This document shows positions 1 through 6,420 of a stretch of 7,693 nt of DNA, piece by piece. Position numbers and translations under genes: made by a program. How positions within the stretch are numbered: position 1 is the first letter of the stretch; every line of letters starts with the position of its first letter. The notes under the pieces are model-generated. The model saw only the letters and a list, made by a program, of their open reading frames with translations, was not told the DNA's origin and made no database searches. This DNA comes from Acidimicrobiaceae bacterium (GTDB lineage: Bacteria > Actinomycetota > Acidimicrobiia > Acidimicrobiales > Palsa-688), in the NCBI GenBank assembly GCA_003158835.1, contig PMLI01000365.1, forward strand, positions 300 to 7,992. Direction: 5' to 3'.

Positions 1-164
1 GGTTGCAACCAGATGCCCGTGCTCGTGGCTGCACTTCGCGTCCACGCCGGGGCTTCCCGTCGGGCCCAAGGACTACGATCAGCAAGCAGCTGGAACAACA
101 TGGGGCTGCCACCGAGGTTCAATAACAAGCGGGACGTCCTCCTCACGAACTGAAAGGGTGCGAG

Positions 165-2081
165 ATGCGAACCCCACGTTCTGGTCTGAAACCACCTCAG
201 CGACTGTGTGTGAGCGCGGCCTTGCTTGTTGCGGCGGTGTCGCTCGCGATCGCTCCCGCTGCAGGCGCCCAGCCCGTGCTGCGTTCATTCTCGGATGGCA
301 CCCAGGTGACGAACTCAGATCTGTCACACCTGGCCGGCCAGTTCCGGGCCGACTGCGCACGCAAGCCAGTCGCCGTCAAGGGGATGAACGTGAGCACGGC
401 ACTCGCCGATATCAGGGCGAACCTAGCGCGCGAATCGACGGCTGCTGCGCGCAACGGCTTCCTGCACAGCGCCGCCGCCGGCAGCGCCGGGTACGCCGCA
501 CAGGTCGTCTTCGCGGCGGTCGCGGCCGGAAAGCCATGGGCCGCTGTCGACGCCGCATTGCGCGTGCAGCAACTGGATCCCAAGGACGCGGATCCGCTCA
601 TCAGCCTCGCAGGACTTGTGAGCGCGCAGGCGATGCCACAAGAGGCGCTCGCGCTGCTGAGCGGTGCGGCGAGCCTGAAAGCCATCTCGCCGGCGCCCAT
701 GGGGATCGATATTCGAGCCGTCGCCGCCAACAACCGGGGTTACGCGCTGCTTTTGCTCGGCCACCCCGCCCAGGCGCTCGGCTACCTGCAGGCGGCGCAG
801 CGGCAAGCGCCGGACCTTGCGGAAGCCAGCATCAACCTCGACGCCGCGCAGCAGTGCAACTGGTTGCTGCTACCGGGCACTAGCCGGGGCGAGCCACCCG
901 TGATCGCCGACCCTCCGTTCGTCCGCGACGAGGGCCCCCGCGACTGGATGACTGACGATCAGGGTCATCTCCAGATGATCGTCTCAGACGTCTACGACCT
1001 CTCCCAGGGAGTGGACTGGACGCCTTTATCGGTCCAGTTCCCCGCCAGCCCGCAGGAGGGTGTTGCGATGGCCGACCCTCCGCTCGGATCCGGCTATTAC
1101 AGGGCGCTGGGGACCGAGATCGAGAACCATGCGAACGTTCTCGTTAGCCGGGAGGACGCGCTCATACTCCAGGAGAAGTACAGCAACCCCGAGAGTATCA
1201 AGCGCGCCAGCGCGATCGATTCGGCGCTCATGGACGCAGAGTTCCAGCCATCGCTGAGCCAGCTGTACGACACGTATTACTCCGCGTACCGAGCGCTGAG
1301 CAATGCCGAGGGGTCTCAGAACAGCCTCGACCCGGGGAATGCGGTCACTATCGCCGACGACAAGTGCGGCGGTGACTACCCCGGAAGTTGCTACACGCAC
1401 GTGTGCTCCGCCCAACTGTCGGCCATTTACGGCAACTGGGTGGCGCGCATCAAGGCGCTCTACCAGGACGAGCTGAACTGGGAGAGCGCCTTTTGGCACT
1501 ACGCCACCGGTCTGGCCGCGAACCTGTCGGATACCGCTCACTACCAGGCATTTCTGCTCGGGGCCCAGCTGATCGCGGAGGGCGATCAGGAGTTCGTCAT
1601 CGGCGCCGCAGGGGGGTGGGCCCAGAATGACCCGGCTGCGGAGCATTGTGGGGGCATTGGATCATCACCCTCGCCGGACAGCCTGCCCGATGAGCAAAAG
1701 CCGTTCTCCTGCCCGCCGGCGCTCAAGGGGATGAAGGCGAACTTCACGGTCGCGTCCTGGGTCAAGATCGGCGTCGCCTGTGAGAAGATCGACTTCGAGC
1801 TATCAACCCCGGGCTGGCTCGGCGCCTTCGTGACCGTCAGCGTCAACCCGCACTCGGGTCGAACGACCATCTTCGCCGGTGGAAAGGCCGGCGTAAGCGG
1901 GCCAGGGCTGGAGGTGTCGGCGAAGACCGGGGGCTTCATCGTCATCAACGGCGATGGCACGGTGGCCGACGGCGGCCTAAGGACGTCGGCCAGTGGCGGC
2001 GCCGGATCCTCAGACGTCACCATGTCCCGCACTGCGACGGTCAACTTCTCCGTCGCGGGAACGGTTCCTTTCTCGGAGTGA
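165..2081 (+). CDS. Secreted cysteine-rich TPR-repeat protein with glycine-rich beta C-terminal domain
   Basis: The product has 638 residues and an unknown exact function. Residues 1-36 form a signal peptide: basic start, hydrophobic core at about 17-31, then an AGA-Q type cleavage region, so the protein is exported. Residues about 105-225 contain two or three TPR-like helical hairpins. The clearest is at 188-221 (NNRGYALLLLG, then A..L..A...AP). TPRs usually act as protein-docking scaffolds. Residues 260-480 are mainly helical and aromatic-rich with no family I recognise. Residues 525-638 look like beta strands with many glycines, including NPHSGRTTIFAGG and a VINGDGTV segment. Eight cysteines remain in the mature part (64, 231, 401, 409, 414, 494, 516, 539), which suggests disulfides outside the cytoplasm. 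The ATG at 165 is preceded by AAAGGG at 153-158, six bases away. A TACGAT at 74-79 could be a -10 box, but I see no -35. The next gene is also secreted, on the same strand, 310 bases on. The export and TPR calls are firm; the role is unknown. Confidence 0.85.
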   Translation: MRTPRSGLKPPQRLCVSAALLVAAVSLAIAPAAGAQPVLRSFSDGTQVTNSDLSHLAGQFRADCARKPVAVKGMNVSTALADIRANLARESTAAARNGFLHSAAAGSAGYAAQVVFAAVAAGKPWAAVDAALRVQQLDPKDADPLISLAGLVSAQAMPQEALALLSGAASLKAISPAPMGIDIRAVAANNRGYALLLLGHPAQALGYLQAAQRQAPDLAEASINLDAAQQCNWLLLPGTSRGEPPVIADPPFVRDEGPRDWMTDDQGHLQMIVSDVYDLSQGVDWTPLSVQFPASPQEGVAMADPPLGSGYYRALGTEIENHANVLVSREDALILQEKYSNPESIKRASAIDSALMDAEFQPSLSQLYDTYYSAYRALSNAEGSQNSLDPGNAVTIADDKCGGDYPGSCYTHVCSAQLSAIYGNWVARIKALYQDELNWESAFWHYATGLAANLSDTAHYQAFLLGAQLIAEGDQEFVIGAAGGWAQNDPAAEHCGGIGSSPSPDSLPDEQKPFSCPPALKGMKANFTVASWVKIGVACEKIDFELSTPGWLGAFVTVSVNPHSGRTTIFAGGKAGVSGPGLEVSAKTGGFIVINGDGTVADGGLRTSASGGAGSSDVTMSRTATVNFSVAGTVPFSE

Positions 2082-2082
2082 C

Positions 2083-2096
2083 CCGCCGTGCGGCGG
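2083..2096 (+). terminator. Short GC hairpin just after the TPR gene, possible terminator
   Basis: CCGCC (2083-2087) and GGCGG (2092-2096) form a perfect 5-bp stem around a GTGC loop, two bases after the stop codon. There is no T-run after it, so this would be the U-less type seen in high-GC bacteria. The stem is short and could be chance in such GC-rich DNA. Confidence 0.3.
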
Positions 2097-2201
2097 CCAG
2101 GTCGAGACGCGCGGTGCCGACATGCCAAGCCCGAGCCGTCGGGCAGTGGCCCAATGCTCTGGCCGGTGGCCTGCCAATAGGGATGATTAGGGATACCGTA
2201 A

Positions 2202-2252
2202 GGACCAGTTTTGGCAAATGAGCCACCGCCCGGTAGGCATGCTAACCAGTCC
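2202..2252 (+). ncRNA. Possible structured RNA element in the leader of the propeller gene
   Basis: GGAC-CA-GTT at 2202-2210 can pair with AAC-CA-GTCC at 2244-2252, leaving a symmetric CA/CA internal loop. Inside it, TGGC (2212-2215) and GCCA (2222-2225) form a hairpin with loop AAATGA. The stretch lies in the 310-base gap before the second secreted-protein gene and is less GC-rich than the genes. A GCAAA followed by GCCACCG is loosely reminiscent of GEMM (c-di-GMP) riboswitches. At 51 nt it is too small, and it lacks the second conserved stem, so I do not assign it to any known class. Confidence 0.2.
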
Positions 2253-2298
2253 TCCCCAGCTTCTGGTCGTCGGACCGGTCGATGCGTGCCGGGTTTCA

Positions 2299-2330
2299 TA
2301 ACCGCTCGGCCTATTGGGTGACCGCTCGAC
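2299..2330. promoter_or_regulatory. Tandem direct repeat, candidate operator upstream of the propeller gene
   Basis: ACCGCTCG occurs at 2301-2308 and again at 2321-2328, exactly 20 bp apart. The longer 12-mers at 2299-2310 and 2319-2330 agree at 10 of 12 positions. A spacing of about two helical turns puts both copies on one face of the DNA, as expected for a regulator that binds direct repeats. The repeats lie about 60-95 bp upstream of the possible start codons. No regulator is encoded nearby, so the role is inferred. Confidence 0.3.
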
Positions 2331-2362
2331 TTCCCATGTCGACCTGTGAGGCACGGAGCGGG

Positions 2363-2392
2363 TCGAAGACGGCTTCAGGGGACCTCTATGCT
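2363..2392 (+). promoter_or_regulatory. Weak sigma70-type promoter candidate
   Basis: TATGCT at 2387-2392 matches the TAnnnT pattern of actinobacterial -10 boxes. The hexamer 18 bp upstream, TCGAAG at 2363-2368, matches TTGACA at only three positions. If real, transcription would start near 2398. The TTG at 2392 would then lie upstream of the transcript, and the AGGAGG at 2410 would serve a later start. The same bases can be read as a short ORF, MLEAVTT (2388-2411), whose TAG stop overlaps AGGAGG. Confidence 0.25.
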
Positions 2393-4503
2393 TGAGGCGG
2401 TCACTACTTAGGAGGTCCAGAGCCATCCGACGTGTCGCAGTTCTTGCCTGTCTCCTGGTCGGCTTCCTCCCCGTGACAGCCCCGGCGGTTACCCGGCCCG
2501 CGCAAGCCGCGTCCCCCGCCCCCGCGACACGGGCACTGACTTGCCCGGAGTACCACTACAGCTTGACCATCCTTAGTGACTGGTCAGTTGTCAAGGCCTG
2601 CACGGCGAGGACGACGATCACGACTTCGCTCGGCATCACCATGGTGGTGGTCCTCACCAGCGCCGGCAGCTGGAGCGCCAGCACTGCCAGGTCCAACATG
2701 GCGGAGATCACGTCCAGCATGCCTGGTGTGAGGCAGGACGGCCACCCCAGCTTCAGCAGCGAGACCGTGCACGGGGTTCCCTGGAGCCTCGGGAAGGTGC
2801 CCCTGCACGATGCGCAGGGGCACGAGTACGCGCTTACCGTCTTGGAGACTTTCGGCCGAGGCTACGTGTACGACGTGGTAGCGGTGCGCGCCTTGACCGG
2901 GAATGCCAAGGTGGACAAAGAGCTCGCTCAGGTCGTGGCCGATGTCCACGCGTCGGCAAGGCTGAGCAATGCCGGCACGGGGACGCCGAACAGCGCGTTC
3001 CCAGCGCAGCTGGAAGGTAGTTGGACCTCAAACGGCTATGTGTCTTCGACGGACTTCGTAGACACCTTCACTGGCACCTACGCGCCGGCCGGCGGCACGA
3101 TAGACAAGTACACATTTTCCGCCAGCGGCCAGTTCCGCCACAGCAACCTTACCCAGTCCTCCCTGTACGGCTGCACGATCAGCCTATTCTGGGACGCCAA
3201 AGGGTCGGCTTCCGTCAAGAGCAATCTCCTCCTGCTCACACCCGACTGGAGCACCCAGACCGCCAAGGACACCTGCAACGCCAGCCCGAGCCACAATTAT
3301 GTGAAACCACATTCGCTGAAGCCCCAGTCCTACTACTGGAAGCTGGACGAGTACCAGAGGGGTCTGAAGCTCTGCCTGCTGCACCGCGCCCCGGGCGCCA
3401 AGCCGAACTGCTATTGGCGTGACGGCAAGCCGCCGACGCGGCCTACCGTTGTCGGCATCGGTGCTGGCAGCGCGAGCTGGGCCGGCGTCGCCTCGGGTAC
3501 CAAGGACGACCTTTATGGTGCTGGGTGCGCGCCGGACGGCGACTGCCTGGCTGTGGGTGACGAGCTCCACAACTCGTTGGTTCACGCCGGGATCCATGAC
3601 ACGGTTGTCGATGGCTCAACTGACGGCGGGACGACCTGGCACGCTCAGATAGCTCACCCGGCCAAGGAACTGTACCTCCGGGCCGCAACTTGCTCCTCCG
3701 CTATCTGCATGGGCGTCGGCTACCAGAGCTACGCGCTGGACGGGAGCGTGTACACCTTGGGGGCCGTCCTGAGCACGGCCAACGGAGGGACGTTGTGGAC
3801 GACCCCCGATGCGGACGGTTTCATAGAGCTCAACGGTGCCAGCTGCGCGACGGCGACCTCCTGCGTGGCCGTGGGTTACCAAGAGGTTGATTTCAATGCC
3901 CGGGGCATTGTCATGAACAGCACGGACGGTGGTGCCAACTGGACGGTCCAGACTGTGGGCAGCCGGCGCCTTCACGCAGTCAGCTGTGCACGCAACGGTT
4001 TTTGCCTGGCGGTGGGCGAGAAGGGGGCGATAGTGACCAGCACGGACGGCGGCGCCACTTGGCAAGGCCGGTTGCTCAGCTCAGGCGCTTGGCTCAACGG
4101 CGTTAGCTGCCCCAGCGCAGGGCTGTGCGTAGCAGTCGGCGGTCTCACGGACGGCTTGGTCCTGAGGAGCACTGACGGTGGCACCAGCTGGTCGAGCTAC
4201 TCTTCCGGCTTCGACGACCTCTTGAGCGAGGAGGGCCCTGCAAATGCCGAAATACTGCAGTGCGCTTCACAGGGTGGTTGCGCCGACGGGGCTCTGCGCG
4301 GGATCAGCTGCCCCAGCACACGTTTTTGTGTGGCGGTGGGGGACCAGGGCACTGTCTTGACGACTGCGGACGGTGGCACGACCTGGACCAGCCAGGTGGC
4401 GGCAGGAGGGAGCAGCACCAAGCAGTTGACCAGCGTCAGCTGCGTGAGCCAAACCGACTGTGTCGCTGTAGGCGAGGTCGGCATTGTGCTACGCATGAGC
4501 TGA
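2392..4503 (+). CDS. Secreted protein: lipocalin-like domain plus seven-bladed Asp-box (BNR/Ycf48-like) propeller
   Basis: The product has 703 residues. A basic n-region and hydrophobic stretch (about 15-33) form a signal peptide, with cleavage likely after AQA near 39. Residues 50-190 resemble PsbP/LpqN-type folds, a weak call. Residues 204-345 look like a lipocalin-type barrel, opening LEGSW and ending CYWRD, with several cysteines. Residues 375-703 form seven repeats. Each opens with C-x5-C (C-x4-C in the second) and usually AVG, at Cys 379/385, 434/439, 485/491, 532/538, 573/579, 640/646 and 684/690. Six are followed by an Asp box of STDGGxxW type, ending at W416, 469, 517, 557, 600 and 665. 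The seventh lacks one and ends the protein, so residues just before repeat 1 may close the ring. An extra C-x5-C sits at 624/630. Such propellers bind ligands or partners; I see no sialidase active site and assign no enzyme activity. The start is TTG at 2392 (AGGGGA at 2377-2382) or ATC at 2425 after AGGAGG. Confidence 0.82.
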   Translation: MRRSLLRRSRAIRRVAVLACLLVGFLPVTAPAVTRPAQAASPAPATRALTCPEYHYSLTILSDWSVVKACTARTTITTSLGITMVVVLTSAGSWSASTARSNMAEITSSMPGVRQDGHPSFSSETVHGVPWSLGKVPLHDAQGHEYALTVLETFGRGYVYDVVAVRALTGNAKVDKELAQVVADVHASARLSNAGTGTPNSAFPAQLEGSWTSNGYVSSTDFVDTFTGTYAPAGGTIDKYTFSASGQFRHSNLTQSSLYGCTISLFWDAKGSASVKSNLLLLTPDWSTQTAKDTCNASPSHNYVKPHSLKPQSYYWKLDEYQRGLKLCLLHRAPGAKPNCYWRDGKPPTRPTVVGIGAGSASWAGVASGTKDDLYGAGCAPDGDCLAVGDELHNSLVHAGIHDTVVDGSTDGGTTWHAQIAHPAKELYLRAATCSSAICMGVGYQSYALDGSVYTLGAVLSTANGGTLWTTPDADGFIELNGASCATATSCVAVGYQEVDFNARGIVMNSTDGGANWTVQTVGSRRLHAVSCARNGFCLAVGEKGAIVTSTDGGATWQGRLLSSGAWLNGVSCPSAGLCVAVGGLTDGLVLRSTDGGTSWSSYSSGFDDLLSEEGPANAEILQCASQGGCADGALRGISCPSTRFCVAVGDQGTVLTTADGGTTWTSQVAAGGSSTKQLTSVSCVSQTDCVAVGEVGIVLRMS
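2410..2415 (+). promoter_or_regulatory. Perfect Shine-Dalgarno AGGAGG inside the annotated 5' end of the propeller gene
   Basis: AGGAGG lies 18 bases after the TTG at 2392 and ends nine bases before an in-frame ATC at 2425. No ATG, GTG or TTG in the coding frame follows at a suitable distance; the next in-frame GTG, at 2473, would remove most of the signal peptide. The site suggests initiation at the non-standard ATC, or a base error or mutation that removed an ATG. A chance origin within the Arg-Arg codons is also possible. Confidence 0.4.
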
Positions 4504-4505
4504 CA

Positions 4506-4533
4506 GGCCCCAGCGGACCGGGCCGTAGCGGTC
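4506..4533 (+). terminator. Overlapping GC hairpins after the propeller gene, possible terminator
   Basis: Two competing stems lie 3-30 bases after the stop: GGCCC (4506-4510) with GGGCC (4520-4524), and GACCG (4516-4520) with CGGTC (4529-4533). Neither is followed by a T-run. The position suits transcription termination; the structure is weak. Confidence 0.3.
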
Positions 4534-4795
4534 ACGGGTGGCGCAGCGGGGGCAAGTTCGGGCTCACGTCTCCAATCGCTGTCAGCCATGGAGGGCGCTC
4601 TTCGAGGGAGGTCGTTATGTCCCGGTCCTACATGCCCCCGGGAAGCCGGCGACGGTCGCGTTAGACGGCTTCGGCCAGCGTGGCGGCCCTGGTGGGAGGC
4701 CCGGTGACAGCCGTCCCGGCTGGGGCGCCTGCTGCGTGTCCAGAGGGCGCGCACGATCGGACCGGAGGAGGTGGGGTCTACCTGATGACCTGATC
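4534..4795. other. Non-coding stretch, possible decayed mobile-element remnant
   Basis: I find no intact gene here. AGGGAGG at 4605-4611 sits five bases before an ATG at 4617. That ATG opens a 15-codon frame (MSRSYMPPGSRRRSR, stop 4662-4664). The peptide is loosely like the opening of IS3-type OrfA transposases (M-x-R-x-Y-P-P-x-F-R-R). The DNA just before 4796 (GACCTGATC) could be read as the codons of their QDLID motif. With one stop and shifted frames, this is at best a relic. It matters because group II introns often insert in mobile elements. Confidence 0.2.
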
Positions 4796-5120
4796 GTGTG
4801 AGCCTGCAAGCTCGTAACCGCCGGCGGGTGTAAGTCCCGTCCGGGTAGTCACCAGGGAGCCCGGTAGCAGGCTGGCGGCGTCGGGGGGAAACGCCCGGCG
4901 TCGGAGCTCAGCGTCGAAAGCCTCGTTGGAGGGAGCAACCGTGCGGTCGGCAGCATCAAGCGAAGTCTGCCGCGTCGTAAGCCCAACCGCCCCGGCACCG
5001 AACGCCTGACCGGGACCATCGAATTCGGCAGGGCTGTGCACGCCGCCGGTGAAGGGCGTCGGCAAGCCGGATAAGGGGGGGGATGGGGAACCGGGCTCGC
5101 AATGCGGGCACCGCGCCCGT
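4796..5120 (+). ncRNA. 5' fragment of a group II intron (domain I region), truncated
   Basis: The stretch starts GTGTG, fitting the GUGYG 5' end of group II introns. It then shows the compact helical order typical of bacterial domain I. GCCTGC (4802-4807) pairs with GCAGGC (4867-4872), enclosing two hairpins. One is GGCGGG (4823-4828) with CCCGTC (4836-4841) around loop TGTAAGT. The other is CGGG (4842-4845) with CCCG (4860-4863). Further stems follow, including CGGCAG/CTGCCG near 4948-4971 and CGGGC/GCCCG at 5105-5119. The wording GGGTGTAAGTCCC and GGGGGGAAACGCCC resembles known bacterial introns as I remember them. No domain V (the AGC-bulge hairpin), domain VI or reverse transcriptase/maturase follows, so this piece cannot splice. 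The exact 3' edge is unclear, since the pseudogene reading frame begins at 5129. Another structured RNA remains possible. Confidence 0.6.
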
Positions 5121-5128
5121 GACTACCA

Positions 5129-6195
5129 ATGACCAGCCTCATTAACCATCCCATGGCCATAACGATGTGGGATTTCTCCTGGCTGGAGCGACGCTGGCAG
5201 GGCGCCGGTTACGAAGACTGGGACCTCGCCCTTGACGAACTGGCCGAGAGAGGCTACGACGCCGTGCGCATCGACGCCTACCCCCATCTCTGGGCGGCCG
5301 GGCCGGAGAGCACTTATACCTTGCTCCCGTGTTGGGACCAGCACGCCTGGGGCGCCCCCGGTCGGGTCGAAGTGCAAGTCAGCCCGGCGTTGGAAACGTT
5401 CGTGTCCAAGTGCAAGGAGCGCAACTTGATGGTGGGCCTTTCCAGTTGGTTCCGCCAGGACCAGACCAACTCCCGCCTGAAGCTCAGCTGCTCGACTGCG
5501 TCCTCTATGTCGATTTCACCAACGAGTTCCCATTGCGGGGCTGGGCGGACTTCATGTACGTGGGCCGGGACGAGCCGTTGTTTTCCCGGTCCGAGCCGTG
5601 GTTGGCTCAGTGGATGGCCGCCGCCCTAGCTGTGCCCCGGCGGGAGTACCCCGGGCTCGGTTACACGTTCTCGTTCTGTAACGAGCTCGGCCAGTGGCAG
5701 CAGCAGGACGTCGGGGCCTTGGACTTGCTTGAGCTGCACATCTGGATGTCGCTGGACGAGGTCAGCGATTTCGACCAAAGAGTGGGCTACGACATAGCCG
5801 CGAGTTACTTCGACCCCACCCAGTATGCCAACCTAATAGCCAACGGCGAGCAGGAGTACCGTTCCGCGCCCAGCCACTGGCAGGAGGCCCTGCTCCGAGC
5901 GATCGACGACGCCGCGCAGTGGTCGCGGGCGTCGGGCAAGCCGTTGGTCACCACTGAGGCGTGGGCGGTGGTCAATTACAAAGACTTCCCCATGGCCGAC
6001 TGGGGCTGAGTGAAGGAGCTGTGCGAGGTCGGAGTGGGTGCCGCGGCAGCCACCGGGCGCTGGGCAGCCCTGTGCACCAGCAATTTCTGCGGCCCGCAGT
6101 TCCATGGGATGTGGCGTGACGTGGCCTGGCACCAACGGCTGACGCGCATCATCCACGCTTCCCGGGCCGAGGTCTCCTTGGCCAGGATGCCCTGA
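5129..6195 (+). pseudogene. Broken cellulase-like glycoside hydrolase (clan GH-A type, PF12876-like)
   Basis: Three reading segments join into one recognisable protein. Segment one (frame of 5129, to about 5485) has AITMWDFSWLERRW and YDAVRIDAYPHL, and ends at QTNSRLKL. Segment two (from about 5488, +2 shift) resumes at LLDCVLYVDFTNEFP and runs to a TGA at 6007-6009. Segment three continues in the same frame (VKELCEVGVG, then TSNFCGPQFHG) to the TGA at 6193. Relatives carry some 15-20 residues between segments one and two, so a small deletion not divisible by three is likely. The internal TGA falls where Trp is expected (DWG-W-VKELCE), a TGG to TGA change. Glutamates that could be catalytic remain at codons 5524 (TNEF) and 5956 (TTEAW). 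No Shine-Dalgarno precedes ATG 5129, and the truncated intron ends within about ten bases. The intact enzyme would have acted on plant-type glycans. TGA recoding is unlikely because the other genes stop with TGA. Confidence 0.8.
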
Positions 6196-6217
6196 GCCGG
6201 CTCGGCAGAGCGCCGCT

Positions 6218-6231
6218 GACCGGCGCCGGTC
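6218..6231. repeat. Perfect 14-bp palindrome after the hydrolase pseudogene
   Basis: GACCGGCGCCGGTC is a perfect inverted repeat, 23 bases past the final stop of the pseudogene. It could be a relic terminator stem or a protein site. Its all-GC centre makes chance plausible. Confidence 0.3.
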
Positions 6232-6328
6232 CATAACACGCGTCCCGGATCTGCGGCCTTTGCACCCATCCGATCAGCCATAACGGCACTTCGGGGCGCG
6301 TCGGCGTGGTGAGGGAGACCGATCGGAG

Positions 6329-6343
6329 CTAGCCGTGGGCTAG
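6329..6343. repeat. Small perfect hairpin CTAGCC-GTG-GGCTAG
   Basis: A 6-bp perfect stem with a 3-base loop lies between the pseudogene and the convergent DUF763 gene. It contains two CTAG-type tetramers, which tend to be rare in bacterial genomes. It may belong to the termination region; no function can be shown. Confidence 0.25.
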
Positions 6344-6359
6344 ATGCGCGGTGGTCGTA

Positions 6360-6383
6360 GTGGCGGTTACGGGGTGCCGCCAC
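6360..6383 (-). terminator. Likely terminator hairpin of the DUF763 gene
   Basis: GTGGCGG (6360-6366) and CCGCCAC (6377-6383) form a perfect 7-bp stem with a 10-base loop, 37 bases beyond the DUF763 stop on its strand. It is symmetric and could also stop transcripts entering from the left. No T-run follows, as is common in high-GC bacteria. Confidence 0.45.
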
Positions 6384-6420
6384 GTCCACGCCCCCTGGGC
6401 ACAGCCGACGAAGGGCCCCG

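Noticed and set aside
1..10. GGTTGCAACC palindrome at the window edge
   Set aside because: A 10-bp palindrome without context at the very edge cannot be tied to any feature.
158..883. Arginine-rich plus-strand frame of 241 codons
   Set aside because: It overlaps the TPR gene in another frame, has no signal peptide or domain, and shows the Arg/Pro-rich look of a shadow.
2202..2252. c-di-GMP (GEMM) riboswitch
   Set aside because: A GCAAA/GCCACCG string is present, but the element is too short and lacks the second conserved hairpin and receptor.
1586..2299. Minus-strand frame of 237 codons over the end of the TPR gene and the intergenic gap
   Set aside because: Low-complexity Pro/Ser composition with no recognisable motif; most of it is antisense to the TPR gene.
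2425..2460. Lipoprotein signal at Cys20 of the propeller protein
   Set aside because: The VLAC string sits at the start of the hydrophobic core, with the core after it, so it cannot be a normal lipobox. A standard signal peptidase I site at about residue 39 fits better.
3460..4503. CRISPR-like or DNA-level repeats in the propeller gene
   Set aside because: The recurring GACGGTGGC-type strings are the codons of the Asp boxes within diverged protein repeats, not spaced identical DNA repeats.
4197..4754. Minus-strand frame of 185 codons
   Set aside because: It is antisense to the propeller repeats. Its recurring PSAVV/SPTAT-like text is simply the complement of the Asp-box repeats.
6007..6009. 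TGA read as selenocysteine or reassigned Trp
   Set aside because: The gene also carries a frameshift, TGG is used for Trp throughout, and all three intact genes end in TGA. I saw no convincing selenocysteine hairpin.
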